Shown: positions 56,568 to 64,000 of the stretch, piece by piece
Layout: each line of letters opens with the position of its first letter
How positions within the stretch are numbered: position 1 is the first letter of the stretch
Assembly (NCBI GenBank): GCA_965218865.1
Contig: CBDCME010000043.1
Span: 180,466 to 244,465 of the forward strand
From: CBDCME01 sp965218865
Lineage (GTDB): Bacteria > Pseudomonadota > Alphaproteobacteria > JAAXGF01
Length of the DNA: 64,000 nucleotides
Reading direction: 5' to 3'
The notes under the pieces: model-generated
Database searches by the model: none
What the model was told of the DNA's origin: nothing
The model's input: the letters and a program-made list of their open reading frames with translations, nothing else
Position numbers and translations under genes: made by a program

Positions 56568-56757
56568 TCATTTTCAAAAATCGCCAATTTTCTCTGCGGC
56601 CATCTAGCGGGTGGCCAACACAACAAGCCTCCCCATGCCTCGAACATACCCCCCTTGAGACGAATTGGGGTCAGTATGTGTGGTAGATGAGTGTGGTTTG
56701 GAAAATATGGTGAGCCTATAAAACAATATGAATCAATGTGTTATAAATCTGGCAGAG
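56568..56757. other. Intergenic, no gene recognised
   Basis: AT-richer 190 bases between A7 and the 3' end of the methyltransferase gene. No gene signal. Confidence 0.4.
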
Positions 56758-58117
56758 TTACGGCGACTCGATGCCGTCGAGGTGGATGAAGAGGTTGAGG
56801 CGGTCGTGTTCGGCGATCAGGCGGACGGTTTCGCCGGCCTTCAGGGAGACGGTTTCGGGAAAGGCGTGGAACAGGTGGGCCCAGCCCGAACTCGGGTTGG
56901 GCAGGTCGGGATGATTTTCGAACACGTTGTCGGCGTCGAGCCAACACTTGAGCCATTGCACGACGCCTTGGCAGCGCCCGGTTTGGGTGACCGGAATGCG
57001 CAGGACCTTGCGCTCGGCGGCGAAGCGGGGCGTGGTGGTGAAATCGAATACGAAGACTTCGAAGTCCTCCGAATACCGGTGGTAGGGGTAGTTTTGGCGC
57101 CGGATGGAGAAACGCAAGGGCGCGAATTCGTTGAACGGGCTGAGTTCGAATCCGCAAACGTCGGCGACCCGGTTCCGCCGCTCGAGGTCCTCGCCACCGC
57201 CCAGGAAGCCGACAACGCCGCAGGCGTAGGGAATCATCCTGGCGTCCGGTTTGAGCAACTCGGCGCGGGCGTGCTCGACCGCCGGCAGGACGTGCTCGCC
57301 GAGAAGATCGCTCGACAGAATTTCCGCTACCAGCAGGTCGGCCGGCTCCGGAAGTTCGACCCCGACCCGGATATCGTTCGACTTCTTGGGCACGACCGTG
57401 ATCCGTTCGGCGAAACCGTTGTGGGCGATGACTTCCTTCGCCTTCGCCGCCACCACCCTGACCATTTCGCAACTCGTCACGTGACGCGCCCCCGCCCGCG
57501 CCGCCATCAGGCTCAAGAGCCCGGCCCCGGTGCCGATGTCGAGGACCCGGGTTTCCGCCGTGACCGCGCCCCGGACCGCGCGTTCGTAGGCCTGGTTGCA
57601 GAAGGCGTCGTTCATCATCGGAAAGTGCCACCCCGGCACGACCTTGCCGACCGCCTGGCGCAGCCGGGCCCGGGCAACGTGCTTGGCGGGATCGAGACGC
57701 AGCGCCTTGCGGAAGCCGTCGACGGCTTCGTCGACGCGTCCGCGTTTGTGCAGGACGGTGGCCAGATTGGTCAGGGCGTCGACATGATCCGGATCGTGCT
57801 TCAAGGCCTGACGAAAATGTTCGCAGGCGCGCTCCTCCTCGCCCCGGTCGCTGTCCGCGGTACCCAGGTTGTTCCAAGCTTGGGCGAAGTCGGAGCGCAA
57901 GCCCAGCGCGGCCTCGAAACAGATGGCGGCCTCCTCGTACTTGCCGTAGGACAGGTGAATCGTGCCGAGGTTGTTATGGGCTTCCGCCAGGCCGGGATCG
58001 CCAACCAGCGCCGACCGGTAGGCTTCCGCGGCTTCGTCCAGCCGGCCCGCTACCTGCAGGGCCGTGCCCAGATTATAATGGGCCTGGAACATTTTGGGGT
58101 CATGGCCGATCGCCTCG

Positions 58118-60197
58118 CAGGGCTAGTTTTTTGTCCGCCCAGTGATCAGGGTGAGGTGATCGCGGCGCTGGCCATTTCATTCTCGGTGTGGCAGTGTGCC
58201 GGTCATGGCGACGCTGCCGGTCTCGGATTCGTCCATTGATTTGCGCGCGGTCACGGTGCGTCCGACCTGGGGCGCGCAGGAGCACCGGCGCTGGGACCGG
58301 TTGGTGGAGCAGCACCACTACCTGGCGTTCCACGGCGTCATCGGCAAGGGCCTGCGCCATGTCGCGGTGCATGGCGAGACCTGGCTCGCACTGATCGGCT
58401 GGCAGCCCGGCGCGTTCAAGCTGGGCGCGCGTGATCGCTGGATCGGGTGGTCGGCCGAGCAGCAGTTCCGGCGTCTGCATCTGATCGCCAACAACTCGCG
58501 CTTCGTCATTCTGACGCCTGGCCGAGTGCCGAACCTGGCCTCCCGTGTGCTGGGGCTGAGCCTGCGGCGGCTGTCTGAGGACATCCAGGCGGTGCACGGA
58601 TATCCGGCTCTTCTGGCGGAGACGTTCGTGGACGTCTCGCGATTTGCCGGCACCTGCTACCGCGCGTCGAACTGGCGCTCTCTGGGGCTGACGCGGGGCT
58701 TTGCCCGTGAGCCCGGAGGGGCAGCGCGCTGGCGCCACCACGGTCAGCCCAAGGAGGTCTTCGTGTTCGGACTGACAGACGGCGCCCCCGAGGCGCTGAG
58801 CCGTACCGGGATGCCGGCACACTGGAACGCCGAGCAGCACACCGAGCCGATGGCCGCGCCCCGGCTGCGCAGCCTGTTCGAGTGTCTGGGTGAGGTGCCC
58901 GAGTACCGCCATGCCCGGGGCAAGCGCTATGCGCTCAACACCATTCTGGTGATCGCCGTCGCCGCCCGGCTTGCCGGATACCGGGGGGTGAACGCGTTCG
59001 CCCAGTTCGCCGCCCTGCTCTCCCAGGAGCAGCTCGAGGCGGTGGGTGCGTTCTGGAGCCCTTCCAAACAGCGCTACACCCCGCCCGCGATCACCACCTT
59101 CCACAAGACCCTCACCGCCCTGCCGCCAGAGACCCTGGACAACGCGATTAGCCAGTGGACCGGCCAGCATGGCAGCGCGCACGCGCCGGTCGCCATGGAC
59201 GGAAAGGATCTGCGCGGCGCCTCGAAGCAGACCGAAGACGGGCGCAGGATGATGGTGGCGGCGGTCGAGCACGACACCGGCGTGGTCCTCGGGCAGGTCG
59301 AGGTCGACCGCAAGAGCAACGAAATCCCGGCCGTGCGCGAACTCTCCAGCGGCCTCGACCTCACAGGCCGGATCGTCACCATGGACGCGATGCACGCTCA
59401 GCACGAGACCGCGCGCTGCCTGCTCGGGCGTCGCGCCGACTACGTGATGAGCGCGGTCAAGGACAACCAGGAGATGATCTTCGAAGACCTCAAGGCGATC
59501 GACTTCAGCGATGCGCTCTGGCACGAAACCGTCGACAAGGGCCATGGCCGCATCGAGCGCCGACGCTGCGCCGTCGTCGACCTCTCCGCTGCCGAGTGGG
59601 ACGGCTACGCCAACCTCCACGGGCGACGCCAGGCCATGCGCATCGAGCGCGAACGCGAGATCCTCAAGACCGGCAAGCGCAGCATCGAGGTGACCTGGAG
59701 CCTCACCTCGCTCGGCGCAGAGCGCGCCGGACCCGAGGAGTTGCTCGAACTGGTGCGCAACCACTGGCATATCGAGAACCGCCTGCACTACGTGCGCGAC
59801 TTCACCTACGACGAAGACCGATGCCGGGCCTACGTGCGTCACCTGCCCAGAAATCTCGCCTGCTTGACCAACGCGGCCATCGCCATCGTGCGCTGCGACG
59901 GACGCTTCCGTTATCTGCCCGAGGCCAACCGGCACTATGCCGCCCGGGCGCAGGAGGCCCTCGACGCGATCATGACCGCGCCCATCGCCTGAGACAGCAC
60001 GCCTCTCCCCCGGACCGGGACGTGCCGCCGAGCGGCGCGGGCGGACCGGTGTGCCTGTCGAATCCGAAAACGCCGTCCGGTGGCTTCGAGCAGTCCCCAT
60101 GACGTCGTCGAGGCAAGCTCGGGGCTCCCCGAACCCCGTGCACCGAGCACGATCCCACTCATCCCGAACCCTCAACCGCGACTAAAAATTGTTCCTG
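58118..60197 (+). mobile_element. ISAs1-family element with DUF4338 N-terminus (F)
   Basis: 2080 bp. Ends begin CAGGGCTAGTTTTTTGTC and, on the other strand, CAGGAACAATTTTTAGTC. A 10-bp duplication GATCGCCTCG lies on both sides (58108-58117 and 60198-60207). Confidence 0.92.
58196..59992 (+). CDS. ISAs1-family transposase fused to DUF4338
   Basis: 598 residues from GTG 58196 (ATG 58205 possible). Residues about 25-180 match DUF4338, the domain also named DruA in Druantia phage-defence loci (RWDRLVEQHHYLAFHGVIGK, LALIGWQPGAFKLGARDRWI, IANNSRFVILTP). Residues about 230-590 match ISAs1 transposase: LRSLFECLGEVPEYRHARGK, APVAMDGKDLRGASKQ (first Asp), GRIVTMDAMHAQHETARCLL (second Asp), and NHWHIENRLHYVRDFTYDED (Glu). 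It looks intact. Confidence 0.9.
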   Translation: MPVMATLPVSDSSIDLRAVTVRPTWGAQEHRRWDRLVEQHHYLAFHGVIGKGLRHVAVHGETWLALIGWQPGAFKLGARDRWIGWSAEQQFRRLHLIANNSRFVILTPGRVPNLASRVLGLSLRRLSEDIQAVHGYPALLAETFVDVSRFAGTCYRASNWRSLGLTRGFAREPGGAARWRHHGQPKEVFVFGLTDGAPEALSRTGMPAHWNAEQHTEPMAAPRLRSLFECLGEVPEYRHARGKRYALNTILVIAVAARLAGYRGVNAFAQFAALLSQEQLEAVGAFWSPSKQRYTPPAITTFHKTLTALPPETLDNAISQWTGQHGSAHAPVAMDGKDLRGASKQTEDGRRMMVAAVEHDTGVVLGQVEVDRKSNEIPAVRELSSGLDLTGRIVTMDAMHAQHETARCLLGRRADYVMSAVKDNQEMIFEDLKAIDFSDALWHETVDKGHGRIERRRCAVVDLSAAEWDGYANLHGRRQAMRIEREREILKTGKRSIEVTWSLTSLGAERAGPEELLELVRNHWHIENRLHYVRDFTYDEDRCRAYVRHLPRNLACLTNAAIAIVRCDGRFRYLPEANRHYAARAQEALDAIMTAPIA

Positions 60198-60695
60198 GAT
60201 CGCCTCGGTGTAGGCGATTATAGCCGGCTCGACGCGGCCCAGATTCTGCAGGGCGCCGCCGAGATCGTTGTGGGCCTGGGCGAAGCCCGGCTGTTCCGCG
60301 ATGGCGGCGCGAAGCCGCGTTACGCCGTCTTCCCAGCGGCCTCTCTGACAGGCGATGGTCCCGAGGAGATAAAGTATTTGGGGCTTGGCCGAGTGGTGAT
60401 CGACGAGGGCCTGGTAGGCCTCCTCCGCGTCGTCCAGGCGTCCGGCACGCTGATCGTTCACCGCCCGCCGGAGGCGCGCGTCCAATTCCTTGGGGTCGAG
60501 AGGAGAAGACGAATCGGCCATCGGTTTCGCGAAAAAAACCGACTTTGCCGTAACCGCGCCGGCAGAGCAAGCGCGATCATGAATACGGGCGATTAGGCGC
60601 CGCTCCGGGGACTATCCGCTTCGCGGCGCCGAGGCCCGGGACGATGTGAAGCAGGAGGTATCGATCGGGCGGCTGGCGGGATCGTTTTCCCCTGG

Positions 60696-60810
60696 TGTTC
60701 GTTCGAAAATCCGCGCATTTTTATGCGTCGGTCTCTCCCCCTCCCGGCCTCCCCTTCGGCATACTCGCGTGAGGGGCCGGGAGGGGGAGAGGGCCGCGAG
60801 TTCAAACCCT
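60696..60810. repeat. Hairpin repeat Q7
   Basis: Left arm TGTTCGTTCGAAAATCCGCG, inner stem CTCTCCCCCTCCCGGCC and its complement, and a degenerate right arm (GCGAGTTCAAACCC). It ends at the stop codon of the minus-strand lysozyme gene. Confidence 0.75.
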
Positions 60811-61520
60811 CAGGCTTCGTAATTCGCGTCCCGCCACAATTTGCCCTCGGCCTCGCGCCGATTGATCAGGTCTTGCACCACCTCGCCGCCGGATCGATTC
60901 CAGCGCCGTAGCTCGGCGGGGACCGATTCGTAGTCGCCGCGGTTCAGCTTGCGCAATAGCATGCTCGATCGGAAGGCACCGCCGCCGACGTTGAAGACGA
61001 AGCTGACCAGGGCGTCGAACTGATGCTGTTCCAAGCGCACGCGGCAGTAGCTGTTCACGCACTGCTCCGCGTGACCAACGTCGGTCCGCAAGAGTTCGAG
61101 AGCCTGCCGTTCGGTAATGCCGTTCGAAAAATCGGGGTCGTCGTCGACGATCAGATGACCCACGCCGATGGTGTCGTAGCCCGCGACGTCCTGATACACG
61201 TGCAGTTTGCATCCTTCGTGGCGCTTGAGAAATTCCAACGCCATGTCGCCAACTTGTCGGGCGCCGCCTTCGCCGCCCGCCACCCCCGAGACCGACCGAG
61301 TGACGAGAGCGTCACAGGTTGCCCGTCCGACGACTCCATCCACCGCCAACCCCGCGTTCCTCTGAAAAGCCCGCACGGCGACGTCGGTCGCGGGGTCGAA
61401 AACGCCGTCGGGCAAGCCGATCGCCTGAATGCCGCGAGCCAAAAGGCCGTCCTGCACCTCGCGTACATCGGTGCCCCGCGTCATCGGTTCCGTCAATTTC
61501 AATACCCGGTTAAAAGGCAT
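60810..61520 (-). CDS. Peptidoglycan-binding GH24 lysozyme
   Basis: 236 residues. An N-terminal PG_binding_1 domain (VREVQDGLLARGIQAIGLPD, FDPATDVAVRAFQRNAGLAV, DGVVGRATCDAL) precedes a phage-type lysozyme of family GH24: LEFLKRHEGCKLHVYQDVAG (catalytic Glu in RHEG), DTIGVGHLI (Asp and Thr region), EQHQFDALVSFVFNVGGGAF, and WNRSGGEVVQDLINRREAEG. It would cleave peptidoglycan. There is no signal peptide, so it is either phage-derived (holin-dependent) or a host enzyme released by other means. No other phage genes lie nearby. Confidence 0.9.
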   Translation of the reverse strand: MPFNRVLKLTEPMTRGTDVREVQDGLLARGIQAIGLPDGVFDPATDVAVRAFQRNAGLAVDGVVGRATCDALVTRSVSGVAGGEGGARQVGDMALEFLKRHEGCKLHVYQDVAGYDTIGVGHLIVDDDPDFSNGITERQALELLRTDVGHAEQCVNSYCRVRLEQHQFDALVSFVFNVGGGAFRSSMLLRKLNRGDYESVPAELRRWNRSGGEVVQDLINRREAEGKLWRDANYEA

Positions 61521-61714
61521 GCCAAAATTCTCCCCTGATCCCTGACTTCGCCTCGATCCTCGGTGTACCGTTTGGCAAAATACCCGAACCCGAATTGTTC
61601 GGACCCCCCCCCCTCTACCGAAGTGGCGGCCAGTTCAAACCTCGGTCGCGCGTCGCCTCTTGGCCGAGGGGTGGTTAGATTTGCCGACGACCAAGCCCGA
61701 GGAATTTGCTCGCC
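61521..61714. other. Intergenic, no gene recognised
   Basis: Divergent spacer between lysozyme and oxygenase genes; both promoters should lie here, but no clear -35/-10 pair was assigned. GAGGAA at about 61699 fits the oxygenase start. Confidence 0.4.
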
Positions 61715-62393
61715 ATGGAATCGACCTCCCTGCCGGCCGGATTTTCGCTTCGCGCGAATACCCTACCCGCGTTCGCCACGCCCATCATTCGTTATAAGTG
61801 GCCGCAGAGCGAGGCGCTCAATGCGCGCTTGCGCGACATCATCCTCGAAGTCGAGAAGAATGACCCAGGCGTAAGAAAGAGCAACGTCGGCGGTTGGCAC
61901 TCGGGTCCCGAACTTTTTTTCTGGCCCCAGCCTGAAATCAAGACCCTGGTCGGGCGGGTGCGGACGTTGGTCGCGGAAACGATGAAGGCCAGCGGCGTCC
62001 GGCGTTCCGATACTCCCCGAAAATATAGCGTCAGCATGGAAGCCTGGGCCAACGTATTGCGCTCCGGTCATTACAACGCCGTCCACGCCCACCCCAACTT
62101 CATGTGGTCGGGCGTCTACTACGTCGCGGTCGCCGAAATGGATTCCGAAGAGCCGCCGAGGGGAATGATCGAATTCCTCGACCCCCGGGACGCGGTCAAT
62201 CATCTGAAGTTTGAGTGAACTCAAGTTTTCGTTGCCGCTGCTCATAAAACCCCAGTCGGGACTCATGCTTATCTTTCCCGCCTGGCTGAGACATTTCGTC
62301 CACCCCTTCACCGGCACGGGCGCGCGGATATCGGTGGCCTTCAACGCCGTGGCCAGGGATCGTGAAGCCACGCCGCCCGACAAGCGCACCTGA
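61715..62393 (+). pseudogene. 2OG-Fe(II) oxygenase (TIGR02466-like), frameshifted
   Basis: ATG 61715. Frame 1 holds RANTLPAFATPIIRYKWP, GGWHSGPELFFWPQPEIKTL, and GHYNAVHAHPNFMWSGVYYV (metal-binding His), stopping at 62216-62218 after NHLKFE. The expected C-terminus continues in another frame (62219-62393): IKPQSGLMLIFPAWLRHFVH, PFTGTGARISVAFNAVA, which carries the second His and the 2OG-binding Arg. A one-base error near 62210 explains it. If real, the enzyme loses the last iron ligand. It overlaps the start of the next gene, so both were co-transcribed. Confidence 0.75.
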
Positions 62394-63789
62394 CACCAGC
62401 CATCGGGCCCCGGTGGCGGAATCGGCGATGCCGACGCCGGCCTCGGCGGTATCGGGGATCCTTTGGCCCGGCTTGCCGCGGACGAACGAGGCGAAGATTC
62501 TCTCGGTCTTGTTTCAGCTCGAACAAAGCCAGTGGTGGACTCCCAAGCAGCATTGGCGGCAGCAGCGTCGTCAGCTTGCCGGTTTGGTGGCTCACGCCGT
62601 TCGGACGGCTCCCTTCTACAAGAAGCGCCTGGGGCCGGTCGCCCGGCTGAAGCCGGAAGCCTTGATGCTCGAACGTTGGCGACGGGTTCCGATCATCCGG
62701 CGGCCCGAATTGCAGGAGGCCGGAAACGACGTATTCAGCCTCTCGCCGCCGCGCGATCACAGGCCCTATTACACCGACCGAACCTCCGGCTCGATGGGGC
62801 GGCCCCTGAACATTCGCGGCACGGCCGTGAACCGTATCTTTCGCTCGGCGATGAATCTGCGGGGACATTATTGGCACCACCGCGACCTGACGGCGAAAAT
62901 GGCCTCGATCCGACGGCTGGGCGACGCGCCCGGAGCCGCGGACGGCATCAAGAGGATGGGCACGTGGGTCGCCGCCCACAAAGGCGGTCCCTCGATCGTG
63001 CGCGATATCGCCGGGTCACTGTCCGATCACTTGGCTTGGCTAAACAAAGAGAAGCCCGCTTATTTCGTGACCTATCCCACCTTCGCGCTCGCGCTCGCCC
63101 GACACGCCTTGCGGCACGGAATCGAATTTCCCCGGCTGCGCGAGCTCAGCGCCATGGGCGAGGTCGTCGACTCCAGCTACCGTGAATGGTTCGAGAAAAA
63201 TCTGGGCATCCGCGTCGTCGACCTCTACAGCGCTCACGAAACCAATGTCATCGCCCTGCAATGCCCCGACAACGCCCATTACCACGTTCAGTCCGAGTTC
63301 GTGTTCGTCGAGATCCTAGACGACAACGGAAAACCGTGCCCGCCGGGCGAGATCGGCCGCGTCGTCGTGACCGGGCTGCACAATTTCGCGATGCCGCTCA
63401 TCCGGTACGAAATCGGCGATTACGCCGAGGTCGGCGAGACCTGTTCGTGCGGCCGGACCCTGCCGGTGCTGAAGCGTATTCTGGGCCGGGCCCGAAACAT
63501 GGTGACCTTGCCCTCGGGCGAACAGGTCTGGGCCAGAATCAGCGGCGGCACCCTGATGGAGGTGGCGCCGATCCGGCAGATCCAACTCGTCCAGCGCCAA
63601 CTCGACGAGATCGAGGTCAAGCTCGTCGCGCCCGGCGGCTTGAACCCAAACCAGGGGGCCGATCTCGGCCATGCCCTCGCGGTCATGCTCGGCCACTCCT
63701 TCGCGCTCAAGTTTCTCTACGTCGTCGACATCCCGCGATCCACCGGCGGCAAGTTCGAGGACTTCCTCTCCGAACTGTCGCCTCCGTAG
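62362..63789 (+). CDS. PaaK-like AMP-forming ligase (CapK family)
   Basis: 475 residues from GTG 62362; ATG 62428 is possible. The adenylate-forming core shows YYTDRTSGSMGRPLNIRGTA (phosphate loop), LDLYSAHETN-like block VVDLYSAHETNVIALQC, GEIGRVVVTGLHNFAMPLIR, YEIGDYAEVGETCSCGRTLP (with Cys pair), and VLKRILGRARNMVTLPSG. Members activate aryl or other carboxylic acids as AMP esters, often in capsule or natural-product clusters. It overlaps the oxygenase gene by about 30 bases. Its stop codon TAG is the first three bases of repeat R5. Confidence 0.88.
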   Translation: MKPRRPTSAPDTSHRAPVAESAMPTPASAVSGILWPGLPRTNEAKILSVLFQLEQSQWWTPKQHWRQQRRQLAGLVAHAVRTAPFYKKRLGPVARLKPEALMLERWRRVPIIRRPELQEAGNDVFSLSPPRDHRPYYTDRTSGSMGRPLNIRGTAVNRIFRSAMNLRGHYWHHRDLTAKMASIRRLGDAPGAADGIKRMGTWVAAHKGGPSIVRDIAGSLSDHLAWLNKEKPAYFVTYPTFALALARHALRHGIEFPRLRELSAMGEVVDSSYREWFEKNLGIRVVDLYSAHETNVIALQCPDNAHYHVQSEFVFVEILDDNGKPCPPGEIGRVVVTGLHNFAMPLIRYEIGDYAEVGETCSCGRTLPVLKRILGRARNMVTLPSGEQVWARISGGTLMEVAPIRQIQLVQRQLDEIEVKLVAPGGLNPNQGADLGHALAVMLGHSFALKFLYVVDIPRSTGGKFEDFLSELSPP

Positions 63790-63852
63790 TGCATCGACCC
63801 AAACGGAGGCGACAGCCGAAGTTTGGAAAGTTGATGCATCAACAAGGGCTAA
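63787..63852 (+). repeat. MITE-like repeat R5, truncated by IS copy A8
   Basis: The first 66 bases of R (TAGTGCATCGACCC onward) then break where IS copy A8 begins. Its first three bases are the stop codon of the PaaK-like gene. The IS therefore inserted into an R element. Confidence 0.85.
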
Positions 63853-64000
63853 TACCAACCGCCCTAGAGTTTGACTCGCGCAAAGGTTTACACGCCAGGT
63901 TTTGTGTGATTCAAGGTTGTTGGCAACAAGGGAGTGTGTTCAATGCCAACGATTCCTTTGCGAAACGACTTTGATGCTGAAAGAGTCCGTGTTCTTGCGG
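63853..64000 (+). mobile_element. IS630-like element, copy A8 (left part, cut by window edge)
   Basis: Identical to the left end of A1 and its relatives, with the left flank TAA (63850-63852). The rest lies beyond the window. Confidence 0.93.
63943..64000 (+). CDS. IS630-family transposase, N-terminal part (copy A8)
   Basis: MPTIPLRNDFDAERVRVLA, identical to the other copies, then the window ends. Confidence 0.85.
   Translation, partial: MPTIPLRNDFDAERVRVLA

Larger units (their letters stand above)
56758..60521 (-). pseudogene. TPR repeat-protein arginine methyltransferase-like fusion, split by ISAs1
   Basis: The 5' part (60521-60198) encodes TPR helices (MADSSSPLDPKELDARLRRA, AGRLDDAEEAYQALVDHHSA, FAQAHNDLGGALQNLGRVEP). 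The 3' part (58117-56758) adds TPRs (AHNNLGTIHLSYGKYEEAAI, CFEAALGLRSDFAQAWNNLG) and a PRMT-like methyltransferase: RVLDIGTGAGLLSLMAARAG (SAM loop), VTSCEMVRVVAAKAKEV, and ADLLVAEILSSDLLGEHVLP (the LVAEILSS acidic motif). Removing the IS and one 10-bp duplication restores a 557-codon frame (AYTEAIGHDPKMFQAHYN). The likely role is protein methylation with TPR-bound targets; now disrupted. Confidence 0.88.

Noticed and set aside
3444..60810. Repeats Q and R as a dispersed CRISPR or spacer system
   Set aside because: Copies are far apart, palindromic and not regularly spaced; no cas genes seen.
60810..61520. Prophage around the GH24 lysozyme
   Set aside because: No structural, integrase or holin genes nearby; a lone lysozyme is not enough.

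Overview
The window looks like chromosomal DNA of a GC-rich alphaproteobacterium, most likely Rhodospirillales-like. This is inferred from the DUF2336 gene beside GGDEF/EAL genes, the PhoB-PhoR pair, NADP-type GdhA, the alphaproteobacterial style of the pyruvate carboxylase, and the gene-family mix. No rRNA, tRNA or CRISPR array was seen. The genome is heavily colonised by insertion sequences. At least sixteen IS copies of six families occupy about 28 percent of the window: nine IS630-like copies (two cut by the window edges), three IS5-family copies (one truncated), and one each of IS1595, a second IS630, IS256 and an ISAs1 with a DUF4338 N-terminus. Two kinds of short intergenic repeat are also scattered through it: a 107-bp MITE-like element R with CTAG flanks, and a hairpin element Q of about 140 bp.

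Layout. 1-5.4 kb: three IS630 copies around a YHS-protein pseudogene, a ThpR fusion and the tail of a lytic transglycosylase. 5.8-14.5 kb: phosphofructokinase, ankyrin-repeat protein, a VOC fusion, a small membrane protein, a DUF4062-STAND NTPase and an isoaspartyl-peptidase-like hydrolase. 14.6-20.2 kb: an IS1595 element, then a surface-polysaccharide operon (epimerase split by an IS5, sulfotransferase, GT2). 20.2-30.3 kb: hydrolase, YciB, secreted protein, GdhA, second IS630, cyclophilin, truncated IS5 and an RTX/endonuclease scar. 30.3-38.0 kb: an IS-dense zone with an AT-rich membrane-protein island, a wrecked ParDE-like toxin-antitoxin locus and the 3' part of pyruvate carboxylase. 38.0-48.6 kb: the 5' part of pyruvate carboxylase, a c-di-GMP cluster (EAL gene split by IS256, PAS-GAF-GGDEF, DUF2336) and a sorbosone-dehydrogenase-like protein. 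48.8-51.8 kb: a PP-loop ATPase-like gene next to a Mur ligase-peptidyl-tRNA hydrolase fusion. 52.1-55.3 kb: lipoprotein, PhoB, PhoR, PEP-CTERM remnant. 55.4-63.9 kb: IS630, a TPR-methyltransferase split by ISAs1, lysozyme, a frameshifted 2OG-Fe(II) oxygenase, a PaaK-like ligase and the start of another IS630.

Five genes are cleanly split by IS elements: pyc, epimerase, EAL, TPR-methyltransferase and the parE-like toxin. For the first four, removing the IS and one copy of the target duplication restores an uninterrupted reading frame (for the EAL gene one extra C must also go). These insertions therefore look recent. Central carbon metabolism (anaplerosis), cell-surface glycan synthesis and c-di-GMP signalling are all hit, as expected in a bottlenecked or host-restricted lineage.

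The most unusual intact content is the PP-loop plus Mur ligase-Pth gene pair, whose Pth domain has a changed catalytic-site residue. Next is a signal-peptide plus winged-helix-like module that is fused to two unrelated enzymes (a 2H phosphoesterase and a VOC protein) within 6 kb.
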